Part shown: positions 7,268-14,667 of the stretch, one piece after another
How the letters are laid out: the number at the start of each line of letters is the position of its first letter
Position numbering within the stretch: the first letter of the stretch is position 1
Notes under the pieces: model-generated
What the model was told of the DNA's origin: nothing
The model's input: the letters and a program-made list of their open reading frames with translations, nothing else
Database searches by the model: none
Assembly: GCA_036562495.1 (NCBI GenBank)
Contig: DATCKA010000036.1
Location: 1 to 27,024, forward strand
Direction: 5' to 3'
Length of the DNA: 27,024 bases
DNA from: Geochorda sp036562495
GTDB taxonomy: Bacteria; Bacillota; Limnochordia; Limnochordales; Geochordaceae
Program-made: the position numbers and the translations under genes

Positions 7268-8461
7268 TCAGCGGTCCTGCAGCACGGCCACGCCCGGCAG
7301 CTCCCGGCCCTCTAGAAACTCCAGCGACGCCCCGCCGCCGGTGGAGACGTGGGTCATGCGGTCCGCCAGACCGAACTGCTCCACCGCCGCGGCGGTGTCG
7401 CCGCCTCCGATGATGGTGGTGCCGTCGCTCTGGGCCAGCGCCATGGCCACGTGCCGGGTGCCCTCGGCGAAGGGCGCCATCTCGAAGACGCCGAGGGGGC
7501 CGTTCCAGATGACGGTGCGGGCCTTGCGGATCTCCGCCGCGAAGCGCTCACGGGTCTTGGGCCCGATGTCGAGCCCCTGCCATCCCGCCGGGATGGCCGA
7601 CGCGGGCACCACCTGGCGGGGCGCCTCGGCGCTGAAGGCCTGGGCCACCACCACGTCCTCCGGCAGCAGCAACCGCACGTTGCGACGTTCGGCCTCGGCC
7701 ATCAGCTCCCGTGCCAGGTCCACGTGCTCGGCATCCAGCAGCGAGTCACCGATCTCGTAGCCCTTGGCCTTCAGGAAGGTGTAGGACATGCCGCCCCCGA
7801 TCAGCAGGCTGTCGACCCGGGTCAGGAGGTTTCGGATGACGCCGATCTTGTCCGAGACCTTGGCCCCTCCCAGGATGGCCACGAAGGGGCGCTCGGGGTC
7901 GGCGAGGGCCTTGCCCATGGTCTCGATCTCCTTGAGGAGCAAGAACCCCGCCACGGCCGGCAGGTGATGGGCCACGCCCTCGGTGGAGGCGTGGGCCCGG
8001 TGCGCCGAGCCGAAGGCGTCGTTGACGTAGACGTCACCCAGCCGCGCCAGGCGCCGGGCGAAGTCCGGGTCGTTCTTCTCCTCCTCGGGATGGAAGCGCA
8101 GGTTTTCCAGCAGCGCCACCTGGCCGGGGGCCAGCTCCTGGACGGCCCGCTCCACCTCGTCGCCCACGCAGTCGGGCAGCATCCGCACCGACACGCCCAG
8201 CAGCTCCTCCAGGCGCTGGGCGACGGGCCGGAGGCTGTAGCGGGGATCGGGCTTGCCCTTGGGCCGCCCCAGGTGCGACATGAGCACGACCCGCGCCCCG
8301 TGGCGCAGGAGGTACTGGATGGTGGGCAGGCTGGCGCGGATCCGCTTGTCGTCGGTGATACGGCCCTGGTCGTCCATCGGCACGTTGAAGTCGACCCGCA
8401 CCAGGACCCGCTTGCCCTGGACGTCGATGGCCTCCACGCTCTTCTTCCGGTACGAGGTCAT
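7268..8461 (-). CDS. pgk: Phosphoglycerate kinase
   Basis: 397-residue monomeric kinase making ATP and 3-phosphoglycerate from 1,3-bisphosphoglycerate. Visible: VLVRVDFNVPMDDQG (N-terminal substrate site), MSHLGRPKG, the ENLRFHPEEEKND segment, AILGGAKVSDKIGV (nucleotide domain), WNGPLGVFE and GGGDTAAAVEQFG near the C-terminus. Length is normal. The ATG at 8461 has GGAAGGGG upstream. It lies 101 nt downstream of gap; the gap 3' hairpin and no clear promoter occupy this spacer, so pgk is probably on the cggR-gap transcript. Confidence 0.98.
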   Translation of the reverse strand: MTSYRKKSVEAIDVQGKRVLVRVDFNVPMDDQGRITDDKRIRASLPTIQYLLRHGARVVLMSHLGRPKGKPDPRYSLRPVAQRLEELLGVSVRMLPDCVGDEVERAVQELAPGQVALLENLRFHPEEEKNDPDFARRLARLGDVYVNDAFGSAHRAHASTEGVAHHLPAVAGFLLLKEIETMGKALADPERPFVAILGGAKVSDKIGVIRNLLTRVDSLLIGGGMSYTFLKAKGYEIGDSLLDAEHVDLARELMAEAERRNVRLLLPEDVVVAQAFSAEAPRQVVPASAIPAGWQGLDIGPKTRERFAAEIRKARTVIWNGPLGVFEMAPFAEGTRHVAMALAQSDGTTIIGGGDTAAAVEQFGLADRMTHVSTGGGASLEFLEGRELPGVAVLQDR

Positions 8462-8552
8462 GAGGGCGCTCGCCCCTTCCGTGGCTCCTTCGGCGTCGAC
8501 ACGTCACGCCCGCCGGCGATGGTAGTGGCTGTGGCTACGCCCTTACGCGGCA

Positions 8553-8576
8553 ACGGGCGCCTTCACAGGCGCCCGT
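8553..8576 (-). terminator. Perfect 9-bp inverted repeat with the gap stop codon in its loop
   Basis: On the minus strand ACGGGCGCC (8576-8568), loop TGTGAA (8567-8562) and GGCGCCCGT (8561-8553). The loop holds the TGA stop codon of gap (8565-8563). No U-tract. It could be a processing or stabilising hairpin between gap and pgk, or a partial terminator that raises gap over pgk. Confidence 0.5.
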
Positions 8577-9576
8577 CCTTCTTGGCCATGTACTTGACCA
8601 GATCCACGCACCGCACCGAGTAGGCCCACTCGTTGTCGTACCAGGCCACTACCTTGACGAAGGTGCCGTCGATGACCATGGTCAGCTCGCCATCGACGAT
8701 GGCCGAGTGGGAGTCGCCGATGAGGTCGCTGGAGACCAGCGGCTCCTCGCTGTAGCGCAGGATCCCCTTGAGCGGGCCGGCGGCGGCCTCCTTGAGGGCC
8801 TGGTTGACCTCCTCCACGCTGGTGGCCTTCTCGACCACGGCCACGAAGTCGAGGATGGAGACGTCGGGCGTCGGCACCCGCAGCGCGTAGCCGTCCAGCT
8901 TGCCCTTGAGGTGCGGCAGCACCAGCCCCACCGCCTGAGCGGCGCCCGTCGTGGTGGGGATGATGTTGAGGGAGGCGGCCCGGGCCCGTCGCAGGTCCTT
9001 GTGGGGCAGGTCCAGCACCCGCTGGTCGTTGGTGAAGCTGTGCACCGTCGTCATGGTGCCCCGCACGATGCCGAAGCGCTCGTCGAGCACCTTGGCCACC
9101 GGCGCCAGGCAGTTGGTAGTGCACGAGGCGTTGGAGACCAGGTGGTGCTTGGCGGGGTCGTAGCGCTCATGGTTGACGCCCAGCACGATGGTGATGTCCT
9201 CGCCCTTGGCCGGGGCCGTGATGATCACCTTGCGGGCGCCGGCCTGCAGGTGAGCCGAGGCCTTCTCCCGATCCCTGAAGAGCCCCGTCGACTCCAGCAC
9301 GTACTCGACGCCCAGGTCCTTCCAGGGAAGCTCGGCCGGGTTTTTGACGGCCAACACCTTGACCCGGCGGCCGTCGATGACGATGCTGTCGCCGTCGACC
9401 CGCACCTCGCCCTTGAAGGTGCCGTGCACCGAGTCGTGCTTGAAGAGGTGGGCCAGGGTCGGAGCATCGGTGATGTCGTTGACCGCCACGATCTCCAGCT
9501 CCGGGTCGTGGATGGCGGCCCTCACGATCTGGCGCCCGATCCGCCCGAAGCCGTTGACCCCCACGCGAATCGCCAT
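8563..9576 (-). CDS. gap: Glyceraldehyde-3-phosphate dehydrogenase, type I
   Basis: 337-residue tetrameric enzyme oxidising glyceraldehyde-3-phosphate to 1,3-bisphosphoglycerate. NAD-binding VGVNGFGRIGR (5-15); VND with Asp34 suggests NAD+ rather than NADP+ preference. Active site SNASCTTNC has Cys152, and His179 lies in TTVHSFTNDQ. WYDNEWAYS lies near the C-terminus. The ATG at 9576 follows a good AAAGGAG. It is directly downstream of cggR (39 nt), the Bacillus gapA arrangement, so this is most likely the glycolytic GAPDH. Confidence 0.98.
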   Translation of the reverse strand: MAIRVGVNGFGRIGRQIVRAAIHDPELEIVAVNDITDAPTLAHLFKHDSVHGTFKGEVRVDGDSIVIDGRRVKVLAVKNPAELPWKDLGVEYVLESTGLFRDREKASAHLQAGARKVIITAPAKGEDITIVLGVNHERYDPAKHHLVSNASCTTNCLAPVAKVLDERFGIVRGTMTTVHSFTNDQRVLDLPHKDLRRARAASLNIIPTTTGAAQAVGLVLPHLKGKLDGYALRVPTPDVSILDFVAVVEKATSVEEVNQALKEAAAGPLKGILRYSEEPLVSSDLIGDSHSAIVDGELTMVIDGTFVKVVAWYDNEWAYSVRCVDLVKYMAKKDGRL

Positions 9577-9615
9577 GCCAACCGCTCCTTTCGTAGTCTG
9601 GTCTCCCGGCGGCCG

Positions 9616-10686
9616 CTAGCGAGGGGCGCTGTTGGCCGCCGTCGTCTCCTCCGATCGGGAGCCCTCCGTCAGTTCTAGCACCCGCCAGGCCAGGCCCTCG
9701 TCGGTGATGAGCACGTCCTGGTACCCCGTCGAGATGACGGCCAGGGCTGCCTCGGCCTTGCTCCGGCCGCCACCGACCACCACCACCTGGCCGCAGTTGG
9801 CCAGGTCCTCCACCCTTAGCCCGAAGCTGGGGGTCTGGTAGACCGGCTGGCCCTGCCGGTTGAAGTAGTAGCCGAAGGCCTCGCCCACCGCCCCCAGCTC
9901 CCGGAGCCGGGCCGTCTCGGCCGGCCCCAGCCGGCGCCGCCGGGCCATCTCCTCTGCCGTGCCGACGCCGTGCAGGACGATGTCGGCTCGCCGGATGAGC
10001 TCCAGGATCTCCCGCACCTGCGGTTGGGAGGCGACGGTCTCCACCGCCTCCTCGGGCAGATCGTCAGGAACGTGCAGCAATCGGTAGTTTGCCCGCAGGC
10101 GCCGGGCGATCTCGGCGGCGATGGTGTTGGCCTGGAGCTCCACGTCCTCCCCCAGGCCGCCCCGCCCCGGCACCACGGTGATGCCCAGCGGGACGCTCTC
10201 CTCGGGGAGGCTCAGCGCCACCTCGGCCAGCGTGCTGCCGCCCGTCACCGCCAGGACCTGCCCCTCGCGAAGCACCTCCTTGAGGAAGCGGGCCGTGGCG
10301 CGGGCGATCTCCTTCTTGGAGGTGTCGTCGACGTCTGCGTCACCGGGCACAACGATGACCCTTTGCAGCCCCAGCCGGCGGGCCAGGCGCTGCTCGACCT
10401 CGGCCAGGCCCCGCAGCTCCCGCACCAGATCCTTGAGCTCGTTGAGCAGGCGCAACCCGGCCTCGCTCACCCGCATGCCGTCCGGGGCCAGATCGAGGAA
10501 GCCCTGGTGGCGCAGGAAGTCGACCTCGTTGCGTACCATGCGCTCGGGCCAGTGGAGCCGGGCCGCCAGCCCCCGCCGACCCACCGGCTGCAGGAACGCC
10601 ACGTTGCGCAAGACGATGTAACGGCGCTCGATGACCTCTGACAGCTCCGGCGCGACCTTGAGGATGACCGAAAGTGGTTGTCCCAT
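9616..10686 (-). CDS. cggR: CggR-type sugar-binding transcriptional regulator (SorC/DeoR superfamily)
   Basis: 356-residue repressor. In Bacillus subtilis CggR represses the gapA operon and is released by fructose-1,6-bisphosphate. The N-terminal winged helix covers about residues 24-78 (RRYIVLRNVAFLQPVGRRGLA, then MVRNEVDFLRHQGF). The rest is the SorC sugar-phosphate domain, with the NagB-like loop AVTGGSTLAEVA and a central HGVGTAEEM. Length matches Bacillus CggR (about 340). The ATG at 10686 is chosen because MGQPLSVILKVAPEL matches the CggR start; an open frame to 10908 would add 74 unrelated residues. The candidate operator is 54-90 nt upstream, so autoregulation is likely. The whole run cggR-gap-pgk-tpiA-eno follows. 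Confidence 0.92.
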   Translation of the reverse strand: MGQPLSVILKVAPELSEVIERRYIVLRNVAFLQPVGRRGLAARLHWPERMVRNEVDFLRHQGFLDLAPDGMRVSEAGLRLLNELKDLVRELRGLAEVEQRLARRLGLQRVIVVPGDADVDDTSKKEIARATARFLKEVLREGQVLAVTGGSTLAEVALSLPEESVPLGITVVPGRGGLGEDVELQANTIAAEIARRLRANYRLLHVPDDLPEEAVETVASQPQVREILELIRRADIVLHGVGTAEEMARRRRLGPAETARLRELGAVGEAFGYYFNRQGQPVYQTPSFGLRVEDLANCGQVVVVGGGRSKAEAALAVISTGYQDVLITDEGLAWRVLELTEGSRSEETTAANSAPR

Positions 10687-10919
10687 CCCCTGCGAGCCTT
10701 CCCCGCGTTTAGCGTACGCCGGCCCTCGCGGCCGCGGCAGGGACGTTTGCCGCCAAGAGGGACTAGAAATGTCCCAAGAGCGGCACGCGAAACGGTCGCC
10801 GCCGGCCGGGCCACCCCGCGCGTACGGCCGTCTCCCCCCGGCGCCATCCTGTGTGGGCTGTACGCCGCATACCCGCCCAATTCCTGCCTGCGGGCCGCAG
10901 GGCCGCAAGCCGCGACGGC
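10687..10919. other. 233-nt intergenic region between yvcK and cggR
   Basis: Holds the GGGAC repeats (10740-10775) and, close to the yvcK stop, a short dyad CCTGCG-GGC-CGCAGG (10887-10901) that could be a weak yvcK 3' hairpin without a U-tract. In many Bacillota whiA follows yvcK; no trace of a coding frame with whiA similarity is visible here. No tRNA or riboswitch motif was recognised. Confidence 0.5.
10740..10775 (-). promoter_or_regulatory. Candidate CggR operator
   Basis: Plus-strand GGGAC-N7-GTCCC (10759-10775) is a perfect 5-bp dyad, with a further GGGAC at 10740-10744, 19 bp away in the same orientation. The Bacillus CggR operator is built from GGGAC/TGTCC-type repeats, so this is a plausible autoregulatory site in front of cggR. 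The match is to the half-site, not to the full published spacing. I could not place a convincing -10/-35 around it. Confidence 0.5.
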
Positions 10920-12335
10920 TCAGAGCGCGACCGCGCCGCGCCGCCGGCTGGCGGGACGGCGGAGATGCTGGGCTCTGGCCAGCACCTCGTCGAGGGTCAG
11001 GTGGCTGCCCGGAGGCGCCAGCTCCCGCCCCAGGGCCGCCAGGGCGGCCACGGCCTCGGCCAGCCGCACCGAGTCGTGGCGCACCACGTGAGTGTGGGAG
11101 ACCAGGGGCCCGCTCACCACCACCAGCCCCATGGCCATGAGGCTCTCCACGTCGGCCTCGACCGGGCGTGCACCCTCGGCCATGTAGCGGCGCAGCAGCC
11201 CCTCGGGCACCTGCGCCGTGTTGACCAGCACGCAGTCGACGAGGCCCGGGCCGCCGCCGTGCTCCAGCAGGGCCCGCACGTGGTCGGAGGCCCGGTAACC
11301 ATCGGTCTCCCCCGGCTGGGTCATGACGTTGCAGACGTAGACCCGCAGGGCCTCCGTCTCGCGCAGGGCGGCCGCCACGTCACGCACCAGCAGGTTGGGG
11401 ATGACGCTGGTGTAGAGGCTGCCAGGGCCCAGCACCACGATGTCGGCCTGCAGGATGGCATCCAACGCCTCGGGTACCGCCGGCACGTCGGGTGGCACCA
11501 GCGTGATGCGCCGGATGGGCTTGCCCTGGCGGGGGATGGCGCTCTCCCCCGTCACCGTGCTGCCGTCGGCAAACTCCGCCCGGAGCTGCACCGAATGCAG
11601 CGTCGAGGGCAGCACCTGCCCCCGCACGGCCAGCACCCGGCTGAACTGGCGGATGGCCTCCTGGAAGTCGCCGGTGATCTCGGACATGGCGGCGATGAAG
11701 AGGTTGCCGAAGGTGTGCCCCGTCAGCCCCTCGCCCCGGGTGAAGCGGTACTGGAAGAGGCGCTCCAACAGCGGCTCCGTGTCGGCCATGGCCACCAGCG
11801 TGTTGCGGACGTCGCCCGGCGGCAGGATGCCCATCTCCTCGCGCAACCGCCCCGAGCTGCCGCCGTCGTCGGCCACGGTCACCACGGCGGTCAGGTGGTC
11901 GCTGTGAAACTTCATGCCCCGCAAGAGCGTCGAGAGGCCCGTGCCGCCGCCCACCGCCACGGTGCGGGGCCCTCGCTCGCGGCTGCGCCGCTCACGCATC
12001 ACGTCCAGCAGCGGCCGGGTCGGGTCCCGTGCCAGGGTGCCGGCCACGGTGACTGCCGCGCGGCGCACGGCCAGCGCCGCGATCACGGCCCCGACCGCCA
12101 CCGCTCCCAGGCCCCAGTCGGCATGGCCGACGGCCCACAGGCGCCCCCCGAGCGCACCCACCAGCACGGCGCCCACAGCCAAGAGCCCCCACCGCTTGAG
12201 GCCGGTGCCCGGCAAGAGCTGGCGCACCGCCTCGGCCAGGCGCCGCCCCTGGGTCGGCCACCGCCGGCCACCCGCCCGGGCCCCACCGCCGGCCTCGGGC
12301 CCTGGCGATGGGGGCGCCGCGGGCGGCCCGATCAC
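10920..12335 (-). CDS. yvcK: YvcK/CofD-like protein (gluconeogenesis factor) with N-terminal membrane segment
   Basis: 471-residue member of the YvcK family, which in B. subtilis is needed for growth on gluconeogenic carbon and cell-wall homeostasis and binds UDP-GlcNAc. The CofD-like Rossmann domain begins near residue 124 with TVAVGGGTGLSTLLRGMK, followed by VADDGGSSGRLREE, PPGDVRNTL, GLTGHTFGNL and LGPGSLYTSVIPNLL, all standard for the family. The first 120 residues are extra relative to the soluble Bacillus protein (about 317) and contain two hydrophobic stretches (49-69 and 75-91), predicting a membrane anchor. GTG start at 12335 overlaps the rapZ stop as GTGA. whiA, the usual next gene, is absent. 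Confidence 0.93.
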   Translation of the reverse strand: MIGPPAAPPSPGPEAGGGARAGGRRWPTQGRRLAEAVRQLLPGTGLKRWGLLAVGAVLVGALGGRLWAVGHADWGLGAVAVGAVIAALAVRRAAVTVAGTLARDPTRPLLDVMRERRSRERGPRTVAVGGGTGLSTLLRGMKFHSDHLTAVVTVADDGGSSGRLREEMGILPPGDVRNTLVAMADTEPLLERLFQYRFTRGEGLTGHTFGNLFIAAMSEITGDFQEAIRQFSRVLAVRGQVLPSTLHSVQLRAEFADGSTVTGESAIPRQGKPIRRITLVPPDVPAVPEALDAILQADIVVLGPGSLYTSVIPNLLVRDVAAALRETEALRVYVCNVMTQPGETDGYRASDHVRALLEHGGGPGLVDCVLVNTAQVPEGLLRRYMAEGARPVEADVESLMAMGLVVVSGPLVSHTHVVRHDSVRLAEAVAALAALGRELAPPGSHLTLDEVLARAQHLRRPASRRRGAVAL

Positions 12336-13309
12336 GATGCCCCCTCCCGCTCGGCCGGGGCGTCCGGGCCCGACGCGGGAGGCGGCTCGTCGGGCTCGGA
12401 CATCGGGCGACGCCCTACGTCACGGTGCTCGGCCACCGCGTCGTACCCCAGTCGCCGCAGGTGGGCCGCCAGTTCGTTGGCCACCGCCACGCTGCGGTGC
12501 TGCCCACCTGTGCAACCGATTCCTATGAGCAAGTGCTGTTTGCCCTCGGCGACGAAGTGCGGCAGGAGGAAATCCACCAACCCGTAGAGACGCTCCATGA
12601 AGGCCTGCGCCAGCGGCCACTGAAAGACGTACTCCGCCACGGCCGGATCGTTGCCTGTCAGCGGCTGAAGGGCCGGCACGTAGTGCGGGTTGGGCAGGAA
12701 GCGCACGTCGAAGATCAGGTCCGCGTCGATGGGGATGCCCCGGGCGTACCCGAAGGAGACCACCGTCACCGACAGACCTCGCGTGGGGGTGAGCTGGCGA
12801 GCCTGGCGCGTCACCTGCTCGCGCAGCTGCCGCGGCGAGAGGGTGGTCGTGTCGATGATGAAGTGCGCCCGCTCGCGCAACGGCTCCAGCAGCTCCCGCT
12901 CTGCCCGGATCCCCTCGAGCACGCTTCCCTCGGGCGCCATCGGGTGGCGCCGCCGCGTCTCCTTGAAGCGGCGCACCAGGACCTCATCGGAGGCCTCCAG
13001 GAAGAGGATGCGGTAGGGCACCCCCTGCTCCTCCAGCTGGTGGAGGGCTCGGAAGAGGTCGTGGAAGAACTGCCCGCCCCGGGAGTCGCTGACCAGGGCA
13101 GCCTTGTCGATGCGGCCCGATTGCTGGCAGAGGCTGGCGAAGGTGGGGATGAGAGCCGGGGGCAAGTTGTCCACGCAGAAGAAGCCCAGGTCCTCCAGGG
13201 CGCGCATCGCCTCGGTCTTGCCCGCCCCCGACAGGCCCGTCACGATGACGAAGATGGGCCGCGGGGCCTCGGGCCGCTCGGAGGCCTGGTCCGGCGTCGT
13301 CGAACCCAT
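12332..13309 (-). CDS. rapZ: RapZ/YvcJ family nucleotide-binding protein
   Basis: 325-residue P-loop protein. The E. coli homologue RapZ senses glucosamine-6-phosphate and controls glmS mRNA through small RNAs and RNase E; the Bacillus homologue YvcJ is an NTPase needed for competence. Walker A GLSGAGKT at 25-32, then ALEDLGFFCVDNLP, SDSRGGQFF, VVSFGYARGIP, DVRFLPNPHY and the C-terminal GIGCTGGQHRSV, all diagnostic. The usual length is about 290; here a C-terminal tail of some 30 residues rich in Pro, Asp and Glu is added. ATG at 13309 follows GGGAGGAGGGG. It overlaps yvcK by 4 nt, and the preceding gene is nagA, whose product is GlcN-6-P. Confidence 0.95.
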   Translation of the reverse strand: MGSTTPDQASERPEAPRPIFVIVTGLSGAGKTEAMRALEDLGFFCVDNLPPALIPTFASLCQQSGRIDKAALVSDSRGGQFFHDLFRALHQLEEQGVPYRILFLEASDEVLVRRFKETRRRHPMAPEGSVLEGIRAERELLEPLRERAHFIIDTTTLSPRQLREQVTRQARQLTPTRGLSVTVVSFGYARGIPIDADLIFDVRFLPNPHYVPALQPLTGNDPAVAEYVFQWPLAQAFMERLYGLVDFLLPHFVAEGKQHLLIGIGCTGGQHRSVAVANELAAHLRRLGYDAVAEHRDVGRRPMSEPDEPPPASGPDAPAEREGAS

Positions 13310-13321
13310 GCGCCCCTCCTC

Positions 13322-13350
13322 CCGCTGCCGGCCCGACCGGCCAGCAGCGG
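13322..13350 (-). promoter_or_regulatory. Stem-loop forming the rapZ 5' leader
   Basis: Inverted repeat CCGCTGC-x-GGCC (13322-13333) with GGCC-x-GCAGCGG (13339-13350): 11 pairs with one mismatch and a 5-nt loop. It starts at the predicted rapZ transcription start and ends just before the Shine-Dalgarno. Alternatively it is the 3' hairpin of the nagA transcript. No U-tract. Confidence 0.4.
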
Positions 13351-13354
13351 CTCT

Positions 13355-13363
13355 ATCTTACCA
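13355..13363 (-). promoter_or_regulatory. Extended -10 promoter of rapZ-yvcK
   Basis: On the minus strand TGGTAAGAT (13363-13355): TGn plus TAAGAT (4/6). No recognisable -35 at 16-18 bp. Predicted start about 13348, leaving a leader of roughly 38 nt. Confidence 0.35.
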
Positions 13364-13395
13364 CTGGCAGCTACTCCCGGTGACGGCTCGCCCGT

Positions 13396-14628
13396 TTAGC
13401 GGCGGAAGACCACCCTCCCCGCCACCACCGTGGCCCGCACCGTGAGGCTGTCGGCGTCCAGCACCACCGCATCGCCCCAGGCACCCGGCCGCAGGGTCCC
13501 GGCTCGCCCGGCCAGCCCCACCGAGTCGGCGGGCACCCGGCTGGCCATCGCGACCGCGTCGCCCAGAGAGGCCCCCACCTCGTGGACCATGCGCCGCACG
13601 AGCTCGCCCAGGCCCTGGATGCTTCCGGCCAGCGTGCCGTCCAGCATGCGGCAGGCGCCGCCGCGCACCTCGACATCGTACTCGCCCAGCCGAAAGCGCC
13701 CCTCGCCCAGTCCCATCGGGGCCAGGGCGTCGGTCACCAGGGCGATGCCGCGGGCGCCCCGGGCCCGGTAGGCCACCCGCAGCGCCGTGGGGTGGATATG
13801 CACGCCGTCCGCGATGACCTGGGCGACGAGCCGATCGTCGGCGAGGGCGGCGCCGGCCAGCCCCGGCGTGCGGTGGTGGAAGGGCGGCATGCCGTTGAAG
13901 AGGTGGGTCACCTGCGAGGCCCCCGCTCGGATGGCCGCCTCCAACCGCTCGCCGTCCACGGCCGAGTGGCCCACCGCGACGGCCACGCCGTGCGAGACGA
14001 GCCACTCGATGGCCTCCAGGGCCCCCTCTCGCTCGGGGGCGACGGTCATCAGCCGCAGCAGGGCCTCGCCGTCGAGCCGGGAGGCGTCCAGCAGCGCCTG
14101 GAGCTCCCGGACGTCGGGATCTCGCATGTAGTCGGGGTTTTGGGCGCCCTTGCGCTCGGGGTTGAGGTACGGCCCCTCCAGGTGGATGCCCGCGATGCGG
14201 GCTCCCCAGCCGCCATCGTCTGCACCCGGCGCCTCGCCTCGCCACCAGGCGCGCTGGCGTCGCGCCGCCTCTACCACGGCCCGCTCTGCCGCCAGCAGCG
14301 GCTCCAGGGCTGCTGTCACCGTGGTGCACAAGAGCGACGTGGTGCCCGCTCCCGCGTGCGCCCTCGACATGGCGCGCAGGCCGTCGGGCGAGGCGTCCAT
14401 GGTGTCGACCCCACCGCCCCCGTGGACGTGGATGTCGACGAATCCCGGCACGATGTACCCGCCGCCTGCGTCCAGCCGGGGCAGGTCCGCGGCCCTCCCG
14501 GGGAGCCGGCGTCGAGGGCCGCTGTACGTCACGGTCCCTCCCTCGATGAGGACGGCGCCGTCCTCCACCGGCGGCTCGAAGGGCTCCACCAGCGTGCCAC
14601 CCACGATCACCATCGCGTCGCCCGACAA
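13396..14628 (-). CDS. nagA: N-acetylglucosamine-6-phosphate deacetylase
   Basis: 410-residue amidohydrolase removing acetate from GlcNAc-6-P to give GlcN-6-P, used in chitin and peptidoglycan amino-sugar salvage. Metal and catalytic residues are visible: HVHGGGG (His67/69), GIHLEGPYL (Glu151), VAVGHSAVDG (His221), THLFNGM (His242) and LVTDAL (catalytic Asp300). The C-terminus returns to the beta-sandwich (TLRPGAWGDAVVLD). The start is taken as TTG at 14628 because GGAGG lies 8 nt upstream; the ATG at 14613 is a shorter alternative without a clear Shine-Dalgarno. It follows the propeller gene by 39 nt and precedes rapZ by 86 nt. No nagB is present in the window. Confidence 0.95.
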   Translation of the reverse strand: MSGDAMVIVGGTLVEPFEPPVEDGAVLIEGGTVTYSGPRRRLPGRAADLPRLDAGGGYIVPGFVDIHVHGGGGVDTMDASPDGLRAMSRAHAGAGTTSLLCTTVTAALEPLLAAERAVVEAARRQRAWWRGEAPGADDGGWGARIAGIHLEGPYLNPERKGAQNPDYMRDPDVRELQALLDASRLDGEALLRLMTVAPEREGALEAIEWLVSHGVAVAVGHSAVDGERLEAAIRAGASQVTHLFNGMPPFHHRTPGLAGAALADDRLVAQVIADGVHIHPTALRVAYRARGARGIALVTDALAPMGLGEGRFRLGEYDVEVRGGACRMLDGTLAGSIQGLGELVRRMVHEVGASLGDAVAMASRVPADSVGLAGRAGTLRPGAWGDAVVLDADSLTVRATVVAGRVVFRR

Positions 14629-14667
14629 CGTCCTCGCCTCCAAACCGCCCTCACCACCCGATCGCGC

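Noticed and set aside
10687..10908. N-terminal extension of CggR by 74 residues
   Set aside because: The extension is Pro/Gly/Arg-rich without family similarity and would translate through the candidate operator; the ATG at 10686 gives the normal length.
10851..12587. 578-codon plus-strand open frame opposite yvcK
   Set aside because: Low-complexity His/Gly/Arg translation with no family similarity, antisense to a conserved gene.
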